A stretch of DNA of 64,000 nucleotides, from positions 7,239,001 through 7,303,000 of the forward strand of contig NZ_JAJOZB010000001.1 of the NCBI RefSeq assembly GCF_023701745.1. The letters run 5' to 3'. This DNA is from Streptomyces sp. RKAG293. Lineage in GTDB: Bacteria > Actinomycetota > Actinomycetes > Streptomycetales > Streptomycetaceae. Below are positions 8,694-16,724 of the stretch, in pieces. The stretch's first letter is position 1. Each line of letters starts with the position of its first letter. The position numbers and the translations under genes were made by a program. The notes under the pieces were generated by a model. That model was not told where the DNA came from. It was given only the letters and a program-made list of their open reading frames with translations, and did not search any database.

Positions 8694-9589
8694 CGGAGCG
8701 GTTCCGCCGGCTCGGCTGTCAGGACCGCGCCCAGGACCGTCAGGTCGTCGCCGCTGCGCGCGGCCCCAGGTCCTGACAGCAGTGCGCGCAGGGGTTCCCC
8801 GTGGCCGCCGTTGGCCCGGAGCATGGTGGAGAGCGAATGGTAGAAGCCCGGTGCGGGCAGCGGTCCGGCTCCGGGGGGGAGCCCGCGTACCGAAGGATGG
8901 TCGAGGGCCAGCGGTAGACAGCCGTCGGTGGCCAGTACCACCCCGCTCAGTTCGTCGTCCCGCAGGGCGAACGATCGGACCCGCGCCCGTGCGGTGGGCG
9001 AGGACAGGAACACCGTGCTGCGGTCCGGCGACGCCTGCGGGGGCAGTACCAGGTGGCAGCGTTCCACAGCCCGCGGGTCGAGCTGATCGCGCGTCAGCAC
9101 GACACCGAATGAGTCGCCCAGGGACAGGAAGGCCACCCAGGGCGGACGCAGCAGCGCGGCGGCGACCGTGCTCGCGCACTGGTCGCGCGCGGAGCGGTGT
9201 GCTACGGGCGACCGCGCCGCTTCGGGACCCTCCTGGCAGTCCGTCAGAAGTGGCGCGCCCAGAGCGTCCACGGCCTCGTTCCAGGCGTCCACCACGGCTC
9301 GAGCGCGCTCGCTGACCCAGCCGGTCCAGCTGGATCCGTCGGCCTCGGCCGCCGGGATGCCGGACCGGAGCAGATCGCAGGCCAGGTCGACGGCGAGATG
9401 GGCGCCGAGAGCTCCCCGCGACCTGCTCCCCGCACCGTCGGCGACAGCGAGGACGACGGTGCGGGCGTCGACCCGGAACGACCGGAAAGCATCCTGACAG
9501 GCGGTTGCGTTCGCCAGGTGCGCTGTTCCCTGCACCATCGCTCCCGCCACCACGATTCTGCTGCGGCGCTGCTGTTCGGACCCGGGCAC
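8690..9589 (-). CDS. PP2C-family protein phosphatase (triad member)
   Basis: Protein of 299 residues, GTG start sharing one base with the vWA stop (TAGTG). PP2C metal-binding motifs are present in order: CQDAF near residue 32, VADGAGS near 50, LSLGDSFG in the middle, VLATDGC near 220 and SGDDLTV near the C-terminus. No membrane segment or regulatory domain is seen, so it should be a soluble Ser/Thr phosphatase. Lying between the vWA gene and the kinase gene, it presumably removes phosphates added by the kinase, possibly from the vWA protein or the GTPase module. Confidence 0.85.
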   Translation of the reverse strand: MPGSEQQRRSRIVVAGAMVQGTAHLANATACQDAFRSFRVDARTVVLAVADGAGSRSRGALGAHLAVDLACDLLRSGIPAAEADGSSWTGWVSERARAVVDAWNEAVDALGAPLLTDCQEGPEAARSPVAHRSARDQCASTVAAALLRPPWVAFLSLGDSFGVVLTRDQLDPRAVERCHLVLPPQASPDRSTVFLSSPTARARVRSFALRDDELSGVVLATDGCLPLALDHPSVRGLPPGAGPLPAPGFYHSLSTMLRANGGHGEPLRALLSGPGAARSGDDLTVLGAVLTAEPAEPLR

Positions 9590-10383
9590 TAGCGCCGTTC
9601 CTCCTCGAGGGCCTCCAGCTCGGCACGCATCGCCGCCTGCTCAGCGACCATGCTGTGGATGTCCTCAGCCGACTCCTGCCCCCCGACCCTGTCCGAGCTG
9701 ACGAGGGCCCAGCTGAGGATCTGTTTGAAGTCCAGCCCTTCCAGCATGACCGTTCCACGGGGCGCCAGTACGGCCAGCATGTCCCGGTCGGCGCCGCGCA
9801 CCCCGACGGTGAAGAGGACGCCGCCGACCTCACTCGCCTCGCTCCGTCGCATTCGCGTCGCGAACGGTGCCAGTTCCGTTGCCTGGAGGGGCCGGCCGTG
9901 CTCGTCACTGGGGGCGCCGTCGGTCACCAGCCAGATGAGCGGGCGCAGCACCGGGACGCACTGGGCCGTGAGCTCCTCGTGGCGGCACCGGCCGAGCTCG
10001 AGCGCGAACTCCAGTGCGTCCACCATCCGGGTGTAGCCGTCCGCGGTCAGGGTTGGTGGGACCAGCGCGTCCACCCCCGCGAAGGCGCGGGACGTCACCG
10101 CGGTGTCGGCGGGCACCATCCGGGCGCCGGCGACGTCGTACACCTGGGTGTCGGTGCCGAAGGAGAGCAGGCAGATCTCCACTCGTGACCGCAGCCTTGG
10201 ATCGGCGGCGATGTCCCGGAAGATGGTGCCCAGTGCCCGGTTGAGGTCATCGATGCGGGGGTGCTCCGCCGGTCGGCCCATGGAGCCGGAGGTGTCCAGC
10301 ACGATGAGAACGGGCTGCCGCTCGTCGAGTCCGGCGCCGAGGCCTGCCGACTGCGCCGAACCCTGGGCATGATCCATGCTCAT
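9589..10383 (-). CDS. TerY-like von Willebrand factor A domain protein
   Basis: Protein of 264 residues. The vWA fold has a complete MIDAS: DTSGS at residues 30-34, Thr118 in DGYTRMVDAL and Asp155 in WLVTDGAPSD. It is cytoplasmic (no signal peptide) with a charged helical tail EQAAMRAELEALEEE. It starts with an ATGA overlap on the small upstream gene, and a second in-frame Met lies two codons in. Together with the next two genes it makes the vWA-PP2C-kinase triad. In TerY-type systems the vWA protein is proposed to be an assembly platform or phosphorylation target; that role here is inference. Confidence 0.85.
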   Translation of the reverse strand: MSMDHAQGSAQSAGLGAGLDERQPVLIVLDTSGSMGRPAEHPRIDDLNRALGTIFRDIAADPRLRSRVEICLLSFGTDTQVYDVAGARMVPADTAVTSRAFAGVDALVPPTLTADGYTRMVDALEFALELGRCRHEELTAQCVPVLRPLIWLVTDGAPSDEHGRPLQATELAPFATRMRRSEASEVGGVLFTVGVRGADRDMLAVLAPRGTVMLEGLDFKQILSWALVSSDRVGGQESAEDIHSMVAEQAAMRAELEALEEERR

Positions 10384-10625
10384 GGCCGCTCCATCCGTCC
10401 TCTCGGGCCGTCGTCCGCGGCCGCCAGGACTACGGCGGTAAGCCGCCCCCGCTCCGCGTCGGCTCTCAATTCGACCGGTGTTCCCGGCGCTGACAGCGTG
10501 CCGAAGAGCGCCGCCACAGGGAATCGCAGCAGTACGCCCTCAATTAGCACGAATGCATCGGGATCCGGCCAGCAGGCAAGAATGCCCGACTTTCCCTCCA
10601 GTCCGTCCGGACCGTTCGCCCCCAT
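10380..10625 (-). CDS. Small protein at head of the ten-gene operon
   Basis: An 81-residue frame whose TGA overlaps the vWA start codon (ATGA). I do not recognise it. The middle (DAFVLIEGVLLRFPVAALFG) and the end (VELRADAERGRLTAVVLAA) look like beta strands of a small folded domain. There is no good ribosome binding site before the ATG at 10625, and a start near LIEG or further upstream cannot be excluded. Translational coupling with the vWA gene supports that it is real and is the first gene of the operon. Confidence 0.5.
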   Translation of the reverse strand: MGANGPDGLEGKSGILACWPDPDAFVLIEGVLLRFPVAALFGTLSAPGTPVELRADAERGRLTAVVLAAADDGPRGRMERP

Positions 10626-11283
10626 GCAGACGACTGTAAGGCTTTGTCCGGATTGGCGACGGGAAACGGATCGGATGGCTGCACGATCGGCTGCCAGTTC
10701 CGTTGTGGGGCAGCCGGGTTGGCGAGCCCTTCATCGCACTGGGGCATGCCGGCCCTCCCATACGCGGGACTTCCGCGGGTCGCCCTCGCCCGGCCGGGCC
10801 GCACTCCTCGACATTGATCCAGACCCATGGGCGGGACTCGCGACCCCTTCTACCTGCAACTCGGTCCGGCACAGCCCCACATGTCCTACCAGCGGAGGGC
10901 CGTCGGCGGGTGAAGGCGGACATCGCCGATGGCTGGTTCTTCCCGCCGTCAGTGCGGATGGTGGAGATGGGCAAGCCAGGAGGCAGGTCAAGGGTCTGTC
11001 GATGCGATGCCCACCACCGCGGCCACCAGCACCGTGATCTTCCATCCCCGCGACATGCCCACCTCTTGTCAGCTTGCTTCGCCCCCCAGCAGCCCAACAC
11101 CGGTGTGGGACGGCTCCTTACCTCAGGACCAGCAGACATTAGCCCCCTACAGAGGTCGGTTCCAGCACTCCGGAGCTGCTATCTGACGACACCTCGCACA
11201 CCGTCGACCTCCGCTTCGACCTTGACTGCTTTCGCGTCGTGGTCGAGGCGGAGGCCGGATCCAGCAGGAGCACTTCGCCGACG
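10626..11283. other. Intergenic stretch upstream of the ten-gene operon
   Basis: About 660 bases without a gene I can support. Open frames on both strands lack start signals, family motifs and convincing codon bias. It should hold the operon promoter. It may also hold decayed coding sequence, since a plus-strand frame near 11180-11280 reads protein-like for about 30 codons before it runs antisense into the next gene. Confidence 0.4.
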
Positions 11284-12120
11284 TCAGTCCTGCTTCGCGG
11301 GGCGCAGGCGCTCGATTTCGATGGAGAGCGTGGAATTCTCACGACGCAACTCATCGGCCTCGTCGCGGATGGCGTCGAGCCTGATCTCGAGCTTGCCGAC
11401 ACGCTCGCGGTGGCGCTCCAACTCGGCCCGGTCGAACTCGGCGTCTGCCATCTGGCGGTCCGTCGCCGTGCGGATCGCAGTGGCTTCCTCGGTGAACTTC
11501 CGCTCTGCGGCATCGAGTTCGGCGACGGCCATGTCGCCCGCCTCCTCGGCGAGCGTGGCGCGCTGCTCGGCGGACAGGATGCGCTGCGCACAGGCGCGGG
11601 TGACGGTCTCGATTCGGGCCTCGGCTGCCGCGGAGTCCGTGATGATCGCGAGCTCTTCGATGTAGGCGGGCAGGTCGGTGGCGAGCTGGTTGATGAGCGC
11701 GACGAGGGCGTCGCGTGACTGCGCGGCAGGGGTCCCGTCGACTCCCATCATGGAAAGCTCGTCGGCTACGGCTGCCATCGGCGCCTGGTCGAACGCCTCG
11801 GCGGCGGGCATCTGCCCGAGCGCACTCGGCGCCGCACCGGGAGCGGCGACCTGCTCGAAAGCGGCGTGCGACGAAAGCTCGACGACCGGCGCCCGGCCGC
11901 CCTTCGCCTCCTCCTTGGCCGCCTTCTTGGCCGTGGCTGCCGCGTGCTTGTCCTCCTTGCGCTGTGTCCGCTTGGCACGGAACTTCCTGAACGCGCCGAG
12001 CGCGTTGTGGTCGGGGTGCCGGCAATAGCGGGGCGCCGGACCCTGGGCGTCGGGTGCGGGCGGCTCGGGCGGATTGGTGCAGTCCGGATAGGCACAGGTG
12101 GGGACAGGCGCGGTGGTCAT
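11284..12120 (-). CDS. Cys/His N-terminal motif plus coiled-coil protein
   Basis: Protein of 278 residues; AAAGG lies 7 bases before the ATG at 12120. The N-terminus has a C-x4-C ... YCRHPDH cluster that looks zinc-binding, then a Lys-rich stretch (RAKRTQRKEDKHAAATAKK). From residue about 150 to the end there are long Ala/Glu/Arg heptads typical of coiled coil. The layout recalls plasmid- and integrative-element-associated KfrA-like or partition-associated proteins, but I cannot assign a family. It starts 22 bases after the reductase gene, so the two probably form an operon. Confidence 0.6.
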   Translation of the reverse strand: MTTAPVPTCAYPDCTNPPEPPAPDAQGPAPRYCRHPDHNALGAFRKFRAKRTQRKEDKHAAATAKKAAKEEAKGGRAPVVELSSHAAFEQVAAPGAAPSALGQMPAAEAFDQAPMAAVADELSMMGVDGTPAAQSRDALVALINQLATDLPAYIEELAIITDSAAAEARIETVTRACAQRILSAEQRATLAEEAGDMAVAELDAAERKFTEEATAIRTATDRQMADAEFDRAELERHRERVGKLEIRLDAIRDEADELRRENSTLSIEIERLRPAKQD

Positions 12121-12141
12121 GTTCAGCCTTTCGTTGCTGAC

Positions 12142-12843
12142 TCAGCGATATTCGGGATTCTCGAAGTCGAACCGGCACCCGGCGTCCCACTGCGACCGCT
12201 GGTTCCCGTGTGCCGGAATGCCACCGGCGTCCTTGAGCAGCCGCGCCAGATGCAGCAGGTTCCACGTCATGAACGTGGTGTTCCTGTTGGTGAAGTCGTT
12301 GGTGGGACCGCCGGAGTCCGGATCGAGATAGGAGGGGCCTGGCCCGGCCTCTCCGATCCAGCCCGCATCCGCCTGCGGAGGGATCGTGTATCCCAGGTGC
12401 TGGAGGCTGTACAGGACGTTCATGGCGCAGTGTTTGACGCCGTCCTCGTTGCCAGTGATCAGGCAGCCGCCCACGCGCCCGTAGTAGGCGTACTGACCGG
12501 CATCGTTGAGCACGCCCGAGGAGGCGTAGAGCCGCTCGATGACCAGCTTGGTGACGGAGCTGTTGTCGCCCAGCCAGATCGGCCCGGCGATGACGAGGAT
12601 GTCGGCGGCCATCACCCGCTGGTAGAGCGACGGCCACGCGTCGCGCTCCCAGCCGTGCTCGGTCATGTCCGGCCACACCCCGGTCGCAATCTCGTGATCG
12701 ATTGCTCGTACGTGCTCGACCTCAACGCCCTGCTTCTTCATGATCTGCGAGCTGAGGTCGATCAGGCCCTGTGTGTGGCTGCGTTCTGGGCTTTTCTTCA
12801 GCGTGCAGTTCAGGAACAGCGCACGCAGGTCGTCATGGCTCAT
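12142..12843 (-). CDS. Flavodoxin-fold NAD(P)H-dependent oxidoreductase
   Basis: Protein of 233 residues of the NADPH-dependent FMN reductase / flavodoxin-like superfamily. The N-terminal strand-loop LFLNCTLKKSPERSHTQGL is the FMN phosphate-binding region. ADILVIAGPIWLGDNSS is the second flavin-contacting loop (PIWLG), and GGCLITGNEDG is the third. GAGGGG-like purine lies just before the ATG. Likely reduces quinones, azo or nitro compounds using FMN; the substrate is not determined. It is divergent from the beta-propeller gene and probably cotranscribed with the coiled-coil gene behind it. Confidence 0.8.
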   Translation of the reverse strand: MSHDDLRALFLNCTLKKSPERSHTQGLIDLSSQIMKKQGVEVEHVRAIDHEIATGVWPDMTEHGWERDAWPSLYQRVMAADILVIAGPIWLGDNSSVTKLVIERLYASSGVLNDAGQYAYYGRVGGCLITGNEDGVKHCAMNVLYSLQHLGYTIPPQADAGWIGEAGPGPSYLDPDSGGPTNDFTNRNTTFMTWNLLHLARLLKDAGGIPAHGNQRSQWDAGCRFDFENPEYR

Positions 12844-13134
12844 GCCCCTCAGTGCGGCCGGCGAGCCAAGCGTTACAAGCGACTCTCAAACCGTTCGCGC
12901 CCGGCGCCGGTCGGACCGGGCACCGCCCGCTGTCCACGCCGGTCCGTGGCCACTCCCGGGCGGGGGCCGGCGCGTACGACTCGGCGGGCGCTGTAACGCC
13001 TTGCCGTCTTCGGACACTGAGCTGATGTCGCAAGGGGTGCGCCGAGCGGCGCCGCATCAGGCGCGGTCCGCGCACCAGCGAGTTGTCGGCACCATAACGG
13101 CCGGTCCATGGCCAACAGTCTGAGGAGCACAGTG

Positions 13135-14244
13135 ATGTCCAGTAGAAAAACGTTGCGCACACTGATCGGCACCGCGGCGGCGGCCGCCTCGGTCGTCGGA
13201 GCGACCGCGTTCACGGCACCTGCAGCCGAGCGAGGTCAGGGCCATGAGCGTTACGGGAACGGCACAGCGAACATCTATGTGCAGAGCAACGCGGCCCACG
13301 GCAATGCCGTTCTCGGATTCCGGTCCGACGGATCGCCGCTCGGATCGTTCGCCACGGGCGGTACGGGCAGCGGCGCGGGGCTCGGTTCCCAGGGAGCGGT
13401 GACCACCGACGCCGACGGCGACGAACTGTTCGCCGTCAACCGGGGCTCTGCGAGCGTGTCGGCCTTCGCGGTCCGCCCGGACGGTCGGTTGCGCCTGCTC
13501 GGCACCGCCAGGACCGGGGCGAACCCGATCAGCGTGGCCTCCCGCGGCAGCGCCGTGTACGTCGTGGGCGACGACACGGTCACGGCGTACCGGCTGCGGA
13601 ACGGCAACCTGACCTCGATGGGCAGCCGTCCGCTGTCGTCCCAGGGCTCCAGTCCCGCGCAGGTCGCCGTCACCCCCGACGGCCGGGCGCTCGTGGTGAC
13701 CGAACGCAATACCAACACCATCGACGTCCTGCCGCTGGATGCCCACGGCCGCCCCGGCCCGGCCAAGTCCACCGCGGCCACCGGCACCACACCCTATGGC
13801 TTCGCCTTCGGACGCGGTGGAGTCGCGGTGGTGTCGAACGCCGAGGGAGGACAGTCGGGCGGCAGCACCGTGACCGGGTACAAGGTGGCTCGGCACGCCA
13901 TACGCAACACCACTCCCGCGATCCCGACCGGGCAGAGCGCTGCCTGCTGGGTGGCCGTGGACGGGGCCGGACGGTACGCCTACGTGTCCAACGCCGGCTC
14001 GGGCACCGTCTCGTCCTTCGCTGTAACGGCGGACGGCAAGCTGAAGCTGGTGGACGGCGCCGCGGCGACTCCGGGTGGCGCCCCGCTCGACTCTGCGGTC
14101 GGCGGCCGCAGCCTGTTCGTCCTGGACAGGAGCCAGGGTCGCGTCAACGCCATTCCGCTCAAGGACGGCGGTCGACTCGGCAGTCCGACCGCTCTGATCT
14201 CCGACCTCCCGGCCAGCACGTCCGGTCTGGCGGTCGTCCGCTAG
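13135..14244 (+). CDS. Secreted lactonase-like beta-propeller protein
   Basis: Start chosen at ATG 13135 because AGGAG lies 7 bases upstream; the in-frame ATG at 13108 has no such signal. Product 369 residues with a Sec signal peptide (SSRKTLRTLIGTAAAAASVVG ending near APAAE, about 32 residues). The mature part consists of repeated blade units with motifs such as LFAVNRGSASVSAFAV, VTPDGRALVVTERNTN and YAYVSNAGSGTVSSFAV, typical of the lactonase/YVTN seven-bladed propeller group. It is exported; a binding or hydrolase role cannot be chosen from sequence. It converges on the anti-sigma gene. Confidence 0.8.
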   Translation: MSSRKTLRTLIGTAAAAASVVGATAFTAPAAERGQGHERYGNGTANIYVQSNAAHGNAVLGFRSDGSPLGSFATGGTGSGAGLGSQGAVTTDADGDELFAVNRGSASVSAFAVRPDGRLRLLGTARTGANPISVASRGSAVYVVGDDTVTAYRLRNGNLTSMGSRPLSSQGSSPAQVAVTPDGRALVVTERNTNTIDVLPLDAHGRPGPAKSTAATGTTPYGFAFGRGGVAVVSNAEGGQSGGSTVTGYKVARHAIRNTTPAIPTGQSAACWVAVDGAGRYAYVSNAGSGTVSSFAVTADGKLKLVDGAAATPGGAPLDSAVGGRSLFVLDRSQGRVNAIPLKDGGRLGSPTALISDLPASTSGLAVVR

Positions 14245-14272
14245 GCGGCTCCCACCTCCGGCCCCGCCGGGA

Positions 14273-14298
14273 CCGCCTCGGCCGACGAGGGGAGGCGG
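14273..14298. terminator. Possible bidirectional terminator
   Basis: Short inverted repeat (CCGCCTC and GAGGCGG, 12-base loop) in the 67-base gap between the convergent propeller and anti-sigma genes. There is no T-run. Position supports the call more than stem strength. Confidence 0.4.
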
Positions 14299-14311
14299 CC
14301 CGGTGGGCGGC

Positions 14312-14545
14312 TCAGCTCTGCTGCTGCCAGTCCTTGAACGCGGTCAGCAGCTTGCTCCGCGCTTCTCCCGAGATCGACTCGGCGGGAAGTTCGCCCAGCG
14401 TGGCGATGGTCCGACGGAACTGGGCGAGGTATGTCTCGCACCCGTCGCACAGAGCGAGGTGCTCGACGAAGCGGGTCTCTTCCTCCGCGGAGAGCGCGCC
14501 GTCGAGGAACGCCGTGACCAGGTCCACGAATTCGTCGCATTTCAT
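14312..14545 (-). CDS. Zinc-binding anti-sigma factor
   Basis: Protein of 77 residues starting at ATG 14545, which overlaps the sigma factor stop (ATGA). It has the anti-sigma zinc-finger pattern: MKCDEFVDLVTAFLDGALS, then HLALCDGC, giving the HxxxCxxC motif. No membrane segment follows, so it is a soluble ZAS-domain anti-sigma factor. It presumably binds and holds the ECF sigma factor encoded immediately upstream; redox or metal release is the usual mode for the family, not shown here. Confidence 0.85.
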   Translation of the reverse strand: MKCDEFVDLVTAFLDGALSAEEETRFVEHLALCDGCETYLAQFRRTIATLGELPAESISGEARSKLLTAFKDWQQQS

Positions 14546-15258
14546 GAGCTCAGGGTCCTCCCGCTCCTGCCGCTGCGCAGCGCCAACGGCTGTGAGGACG
14601 CGAAGTACTCCTCCAGGCGGGCACGGACAGCGGCCCGCGCCCGGTGCAGCAGCACCCGCTGGTTTCCGGGCGAGATCCCCAGCAACGTGCACACCTCTTG
14701 CGAATCGTATCCCTCGACGTCGCGCAGGGTGATGACAGTCCGCAACCGGGCCGGGAGCTCGGCCAGGGCCGCCGTGATCACCACCCGGGCCTCCCCGCGC
14801 AGCGCGTGCCCCTCAGGAGTCTCCCACGGCTTCGGTTTCCCGCTGGACGTCCAGTGCCTCGGGTGCGGATCGTCGGCCGCCTGGAACCTCGACGGATCGA
14901 CGGCCGGCCCCTCGTCCTCCGGCAGCAGACTCGTGAACGGCACCGTGCGATGCTCCTGGGCCCCGCGGGTCCGGGCGATGTTGACCAGGATCCGGTAGAC
15001 CCACGTTTTCAGCATCGACCTGCCCTCGAAGCCGTCGATCCCGCGGATCACCGCGAGCCACGTCTCCTGGACGACTTCCTCGGCGGTGGCTCGCGTCGAG
15101 ACAAAGGACATGGCCAGCCGCGCCATGCCCGCGGACCAGGCGTCCAGTACCAGTCCGAAGGCTTCCTCGTCACCCGCTTGGAGACGCGCTATCAGCAGCT
15201 CGTCAGGCGGAACCCCTGTGAGTCCCACAAATTGCCCCAATTTCTGCTTAGTTGGCAT
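14542..15258 (-). CDS. ECF sigma factor
   Basis: Product 238 residues if started at ATG 15258 (MPTKQKLGQF); the frame is open to 15333. Region 2 is DEEAFGLVLDAWSAGMARLA to VVQETWLAVIRGIDGFEGRS (with the conserved VQETW). An acidic linker of about 60 residues follows, longer than in most ECF factors, then region 4 LPARLRTVITLRDVEGYDSQ with the helix-turn-helix EVCTLLGISPGNQRVLLHRA. It is cotranscribed with its anti-sigma partner. The upstream promoter region holds an inverted repeat GGCGCC-TT-GGCGCC just before the start. Target genes are not evident; autoregulation is plausible. Confidence 0.88.
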   Translation of the reverse strand: MPTKQKLGQFVGLTGVPPDELLIARLQAGDEEAFGLVLDAWSAGMARLAMSFVSTRATAEEVVQETWLAVIRGIDGFEGRSMLKTWVYRILVNIARTRGAQEHRTVPFTSLLPEDEGPAVDPSRFQAADDPHPRHWTSSGKPKPWETPEGHALRGEARVVITAALAELPARLRTVITLRDVEGYDSQEVCTLLGISPGNQRVLLHRARAAVRARLEEYFASSQPLALRSGRSGRTLSS

Positions 15259-15432
15259 GGCGCCAAGGCGCCACGTCCCCGTGGATTCTAGGACAGTCGG
15301 CCGCAGGCCCGAGTCGGTGCGGCCTGGGGTCATCGTTCTGTAAGCCCCGTAGCCGTCAAAGCCATCGGATGTGCGCGGGTAACGGCGATGGATGTCTCAT
15401 CGGCCCGGACCCGCCTGCGCTGAGGCCCTTGC

Positions 15433-15552
15433 ATCCGGGACTACTACGAGCGCTGCACCAAGGAGGGCAAGACCCGGCGCGAAATCGTCCAGTGCCTCAA
15501 ATGCTCTGCCGCCCGCGAGGTGTTCCATCTGGTCAGATCCATACAGGCGTGA
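15433..15552 (+). pseudogene. Transposase C-terminal remnant (IS110-like)
   Basis: A 39-codon stretch reading IRDYYERCTKEGKTRREIVQ then CLKCSAAREVFHLVRS before a stop. Tyr-x6-Thr/Lys-Glu-Gly-Lys followed by Cys-Leu-Lys and AREV is, to my memory, the tail of IS110-group transposases of actinobacteria. The upstream frame is closed by a stop at 15421, so the rest of the element is gone. Confidence 0.45.
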
Positions 15553-15634
15553 CCCCCGTCATGGGGGCAGTGTGCCCCCGGCGGCCGGTGCCGACGGGGG
15601 TGCTGCGCGCCTGCGCGGGTGGACCGATATCCCG

Positions 15635-16393
15635 TCAGGGTGCGGGTGGGCCTGCGATGAAGGCGCCCTCCCGGGTATAGGGCCAGGCGTTGGACGTACA
15701 GCCGTCAAGGCCCTTGATCTGCTGCTGCATCACGGGTGCAGGCTTGCCCGCTCCGGGACAGGCCATGTGCTGCTGATAGCCGATCAGGTGTCCCATCTCA
15801 TGGTTGATGATGAGGTGCCGGTACTCGGTGGCCGGCCCGTGGTACTGCGGGGAACCGAGCAGCCACCGCTTGAGGTTGACGACGATGCCACCGGTGACCT
15901 CACAGTTCAGCTCGCCATGGGTGTCGCCGACGGAGGCACAGAGCCGGTCGGTGGTCTTCGGGGTGGCGATCTTGACCGTGACATCGGGAACCGTATCGGC
16001 GGCGACCAGCTGGAACCGGCCCTTGCCGTGTGCGGCCCAGCTTCTCGGGTCCGCGATGATCACCTGGATCTCGGCGGCCGCCTGCTCTGCGGGAACCCCC
16101 GCTCCGTCCTCCACCTGCACTTGATACCGGCGCACCGGTCCGGAGGTGCCGACCGTCTGACCGGTGGCCTGCGCCGTGGTGAAGGTGCCGGGTCCCGATG
16201 CGGGCACGGCGATGGCACCGTGCGGATCAGAAGGCTGATGGTCCCCGTAGCGCACCTGCTGGACGATCGCGAAACCGCCGGCGAGCGCGAGGCCCAGAAG
16301 GCATCCCCCAAGGACCAGCGGCCTCGCACGGCGCCGCTCACGCGGTGGTATCTGTACGGCTTCGCGAGCGTCGGAGGGTGTTCGTGTAGCCAC
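15635..16393 (-). CDS. DUF3152 membrane-anchored metalloprotease-like protein
   Basis: Product 252 residues from GTG 16393; the frame is open to 16534, but those extra codons lie inside a repeated leader sequence. A basic N-terminus (PPRERRRARP) precedes one membrane segment (LVLGGCLLGLALAGGFAIVQ). The extracellular part ends with INHEMGHLIGYQQH, the HExxHxxGxxxH zinc-protease signature, in a region typical of DUF3152 proteins. Cys residues near it probably form disulfides. The family is common in Streptomyces and of uncertain substrate. It stands alone on the minus strand. Confidence 0.85.
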   Translation of the reverse strand: MATRTPSDAREAVQIPPRERRRARPLVLGGCLLGLALAGGFAIVQQVRYGDHQPSDPHGAIAVPASGPGTFTTAQATGQTVGTSGPVRRYQVQVEDGAGVPAEQAAAEIQVIIADPRSWAAHGKGRFQLVAADTVPDVTVKIATPKTTDRLCASVGDTHGELNCEVTGGIVVNLKRWLLGSPQYHGPATEYRHLIINHEMGHLIGYQQHMACPGAGKPAPVMQQQIKGLDGCTSNAWPYTREGAFIAGPPAP

Positions 16394-16439
16394 TGCGGTT
16401 CTCTTTCTGTCTTCCCCGGTCGCCGGCTGGAGTGGCGCG

Positions 16440-16612
16440 CTGGTGGCCGGAGTCGGCCCGGCCGAGGCCCCGAGGAGCCTTGGGGAATGGCTCGTCGCGG
16501 ATCCGACCTCATCAATTTCGGCCGGTGGTATCAAGCGACGAAACCCGATATCGGCAAACCCTTGGGTATCCCCATCGGTACCCCCCGGTCGGCGTTTCGG
16601 GGCTCTGGGTGC
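16440..16612 (-). repeat. Leader element, copy A
   Basis: Read on the minus strand this stretch aligns over about 140 bases with sequences upstream of GSII copy 1 (30433-30560) and the glutaminase (50382-50520). Shared blocks include TACCCAAGGGTTTG, GAAATTGATGAGGTCGGATC and CCTCGGCCGGGC. It lies directly upstream of the DUF3152 gene. It may be a shared promoter/5'-UTR or a small repeated element. Confidence 0.65.
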
Positions 16613-16724
16613 CCTGGTGCGGCGCAGCCCTTCCGCCGGTGAGGGGTTGCGGGCTTGGGCGCGCCTCCGCTTGTCCCGCAGCCGACTAACGATCTACGTC
16701 AGTTCTTGAAAGGTAGGGATGAGG

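Noticed and set aside
8694..9908. Upstream extension of the kinase frame to a 765-residue protein
   Set aside because: It overlaps the complete PP2C gene, and its residues are Arg/Pro/Ser-rich shadow sequence. The GTG at 8693 overlapping the phosphatase stop is the natural start.
14546..14692. N-terminal extension of the anti-sigma factor
   Set aside because: It re-reads sigma factor coding sequence; the ATG at 14545 overlapping the sigma stop gives a normal-sized anti-sigma protein.
16394..16534. N-terminal extension of the DUF3152 protein
   Set aside because: The extra codons fall in the repeated leader sequence and lack family character; a GTG at 16393 fits better before the membrane anchor.
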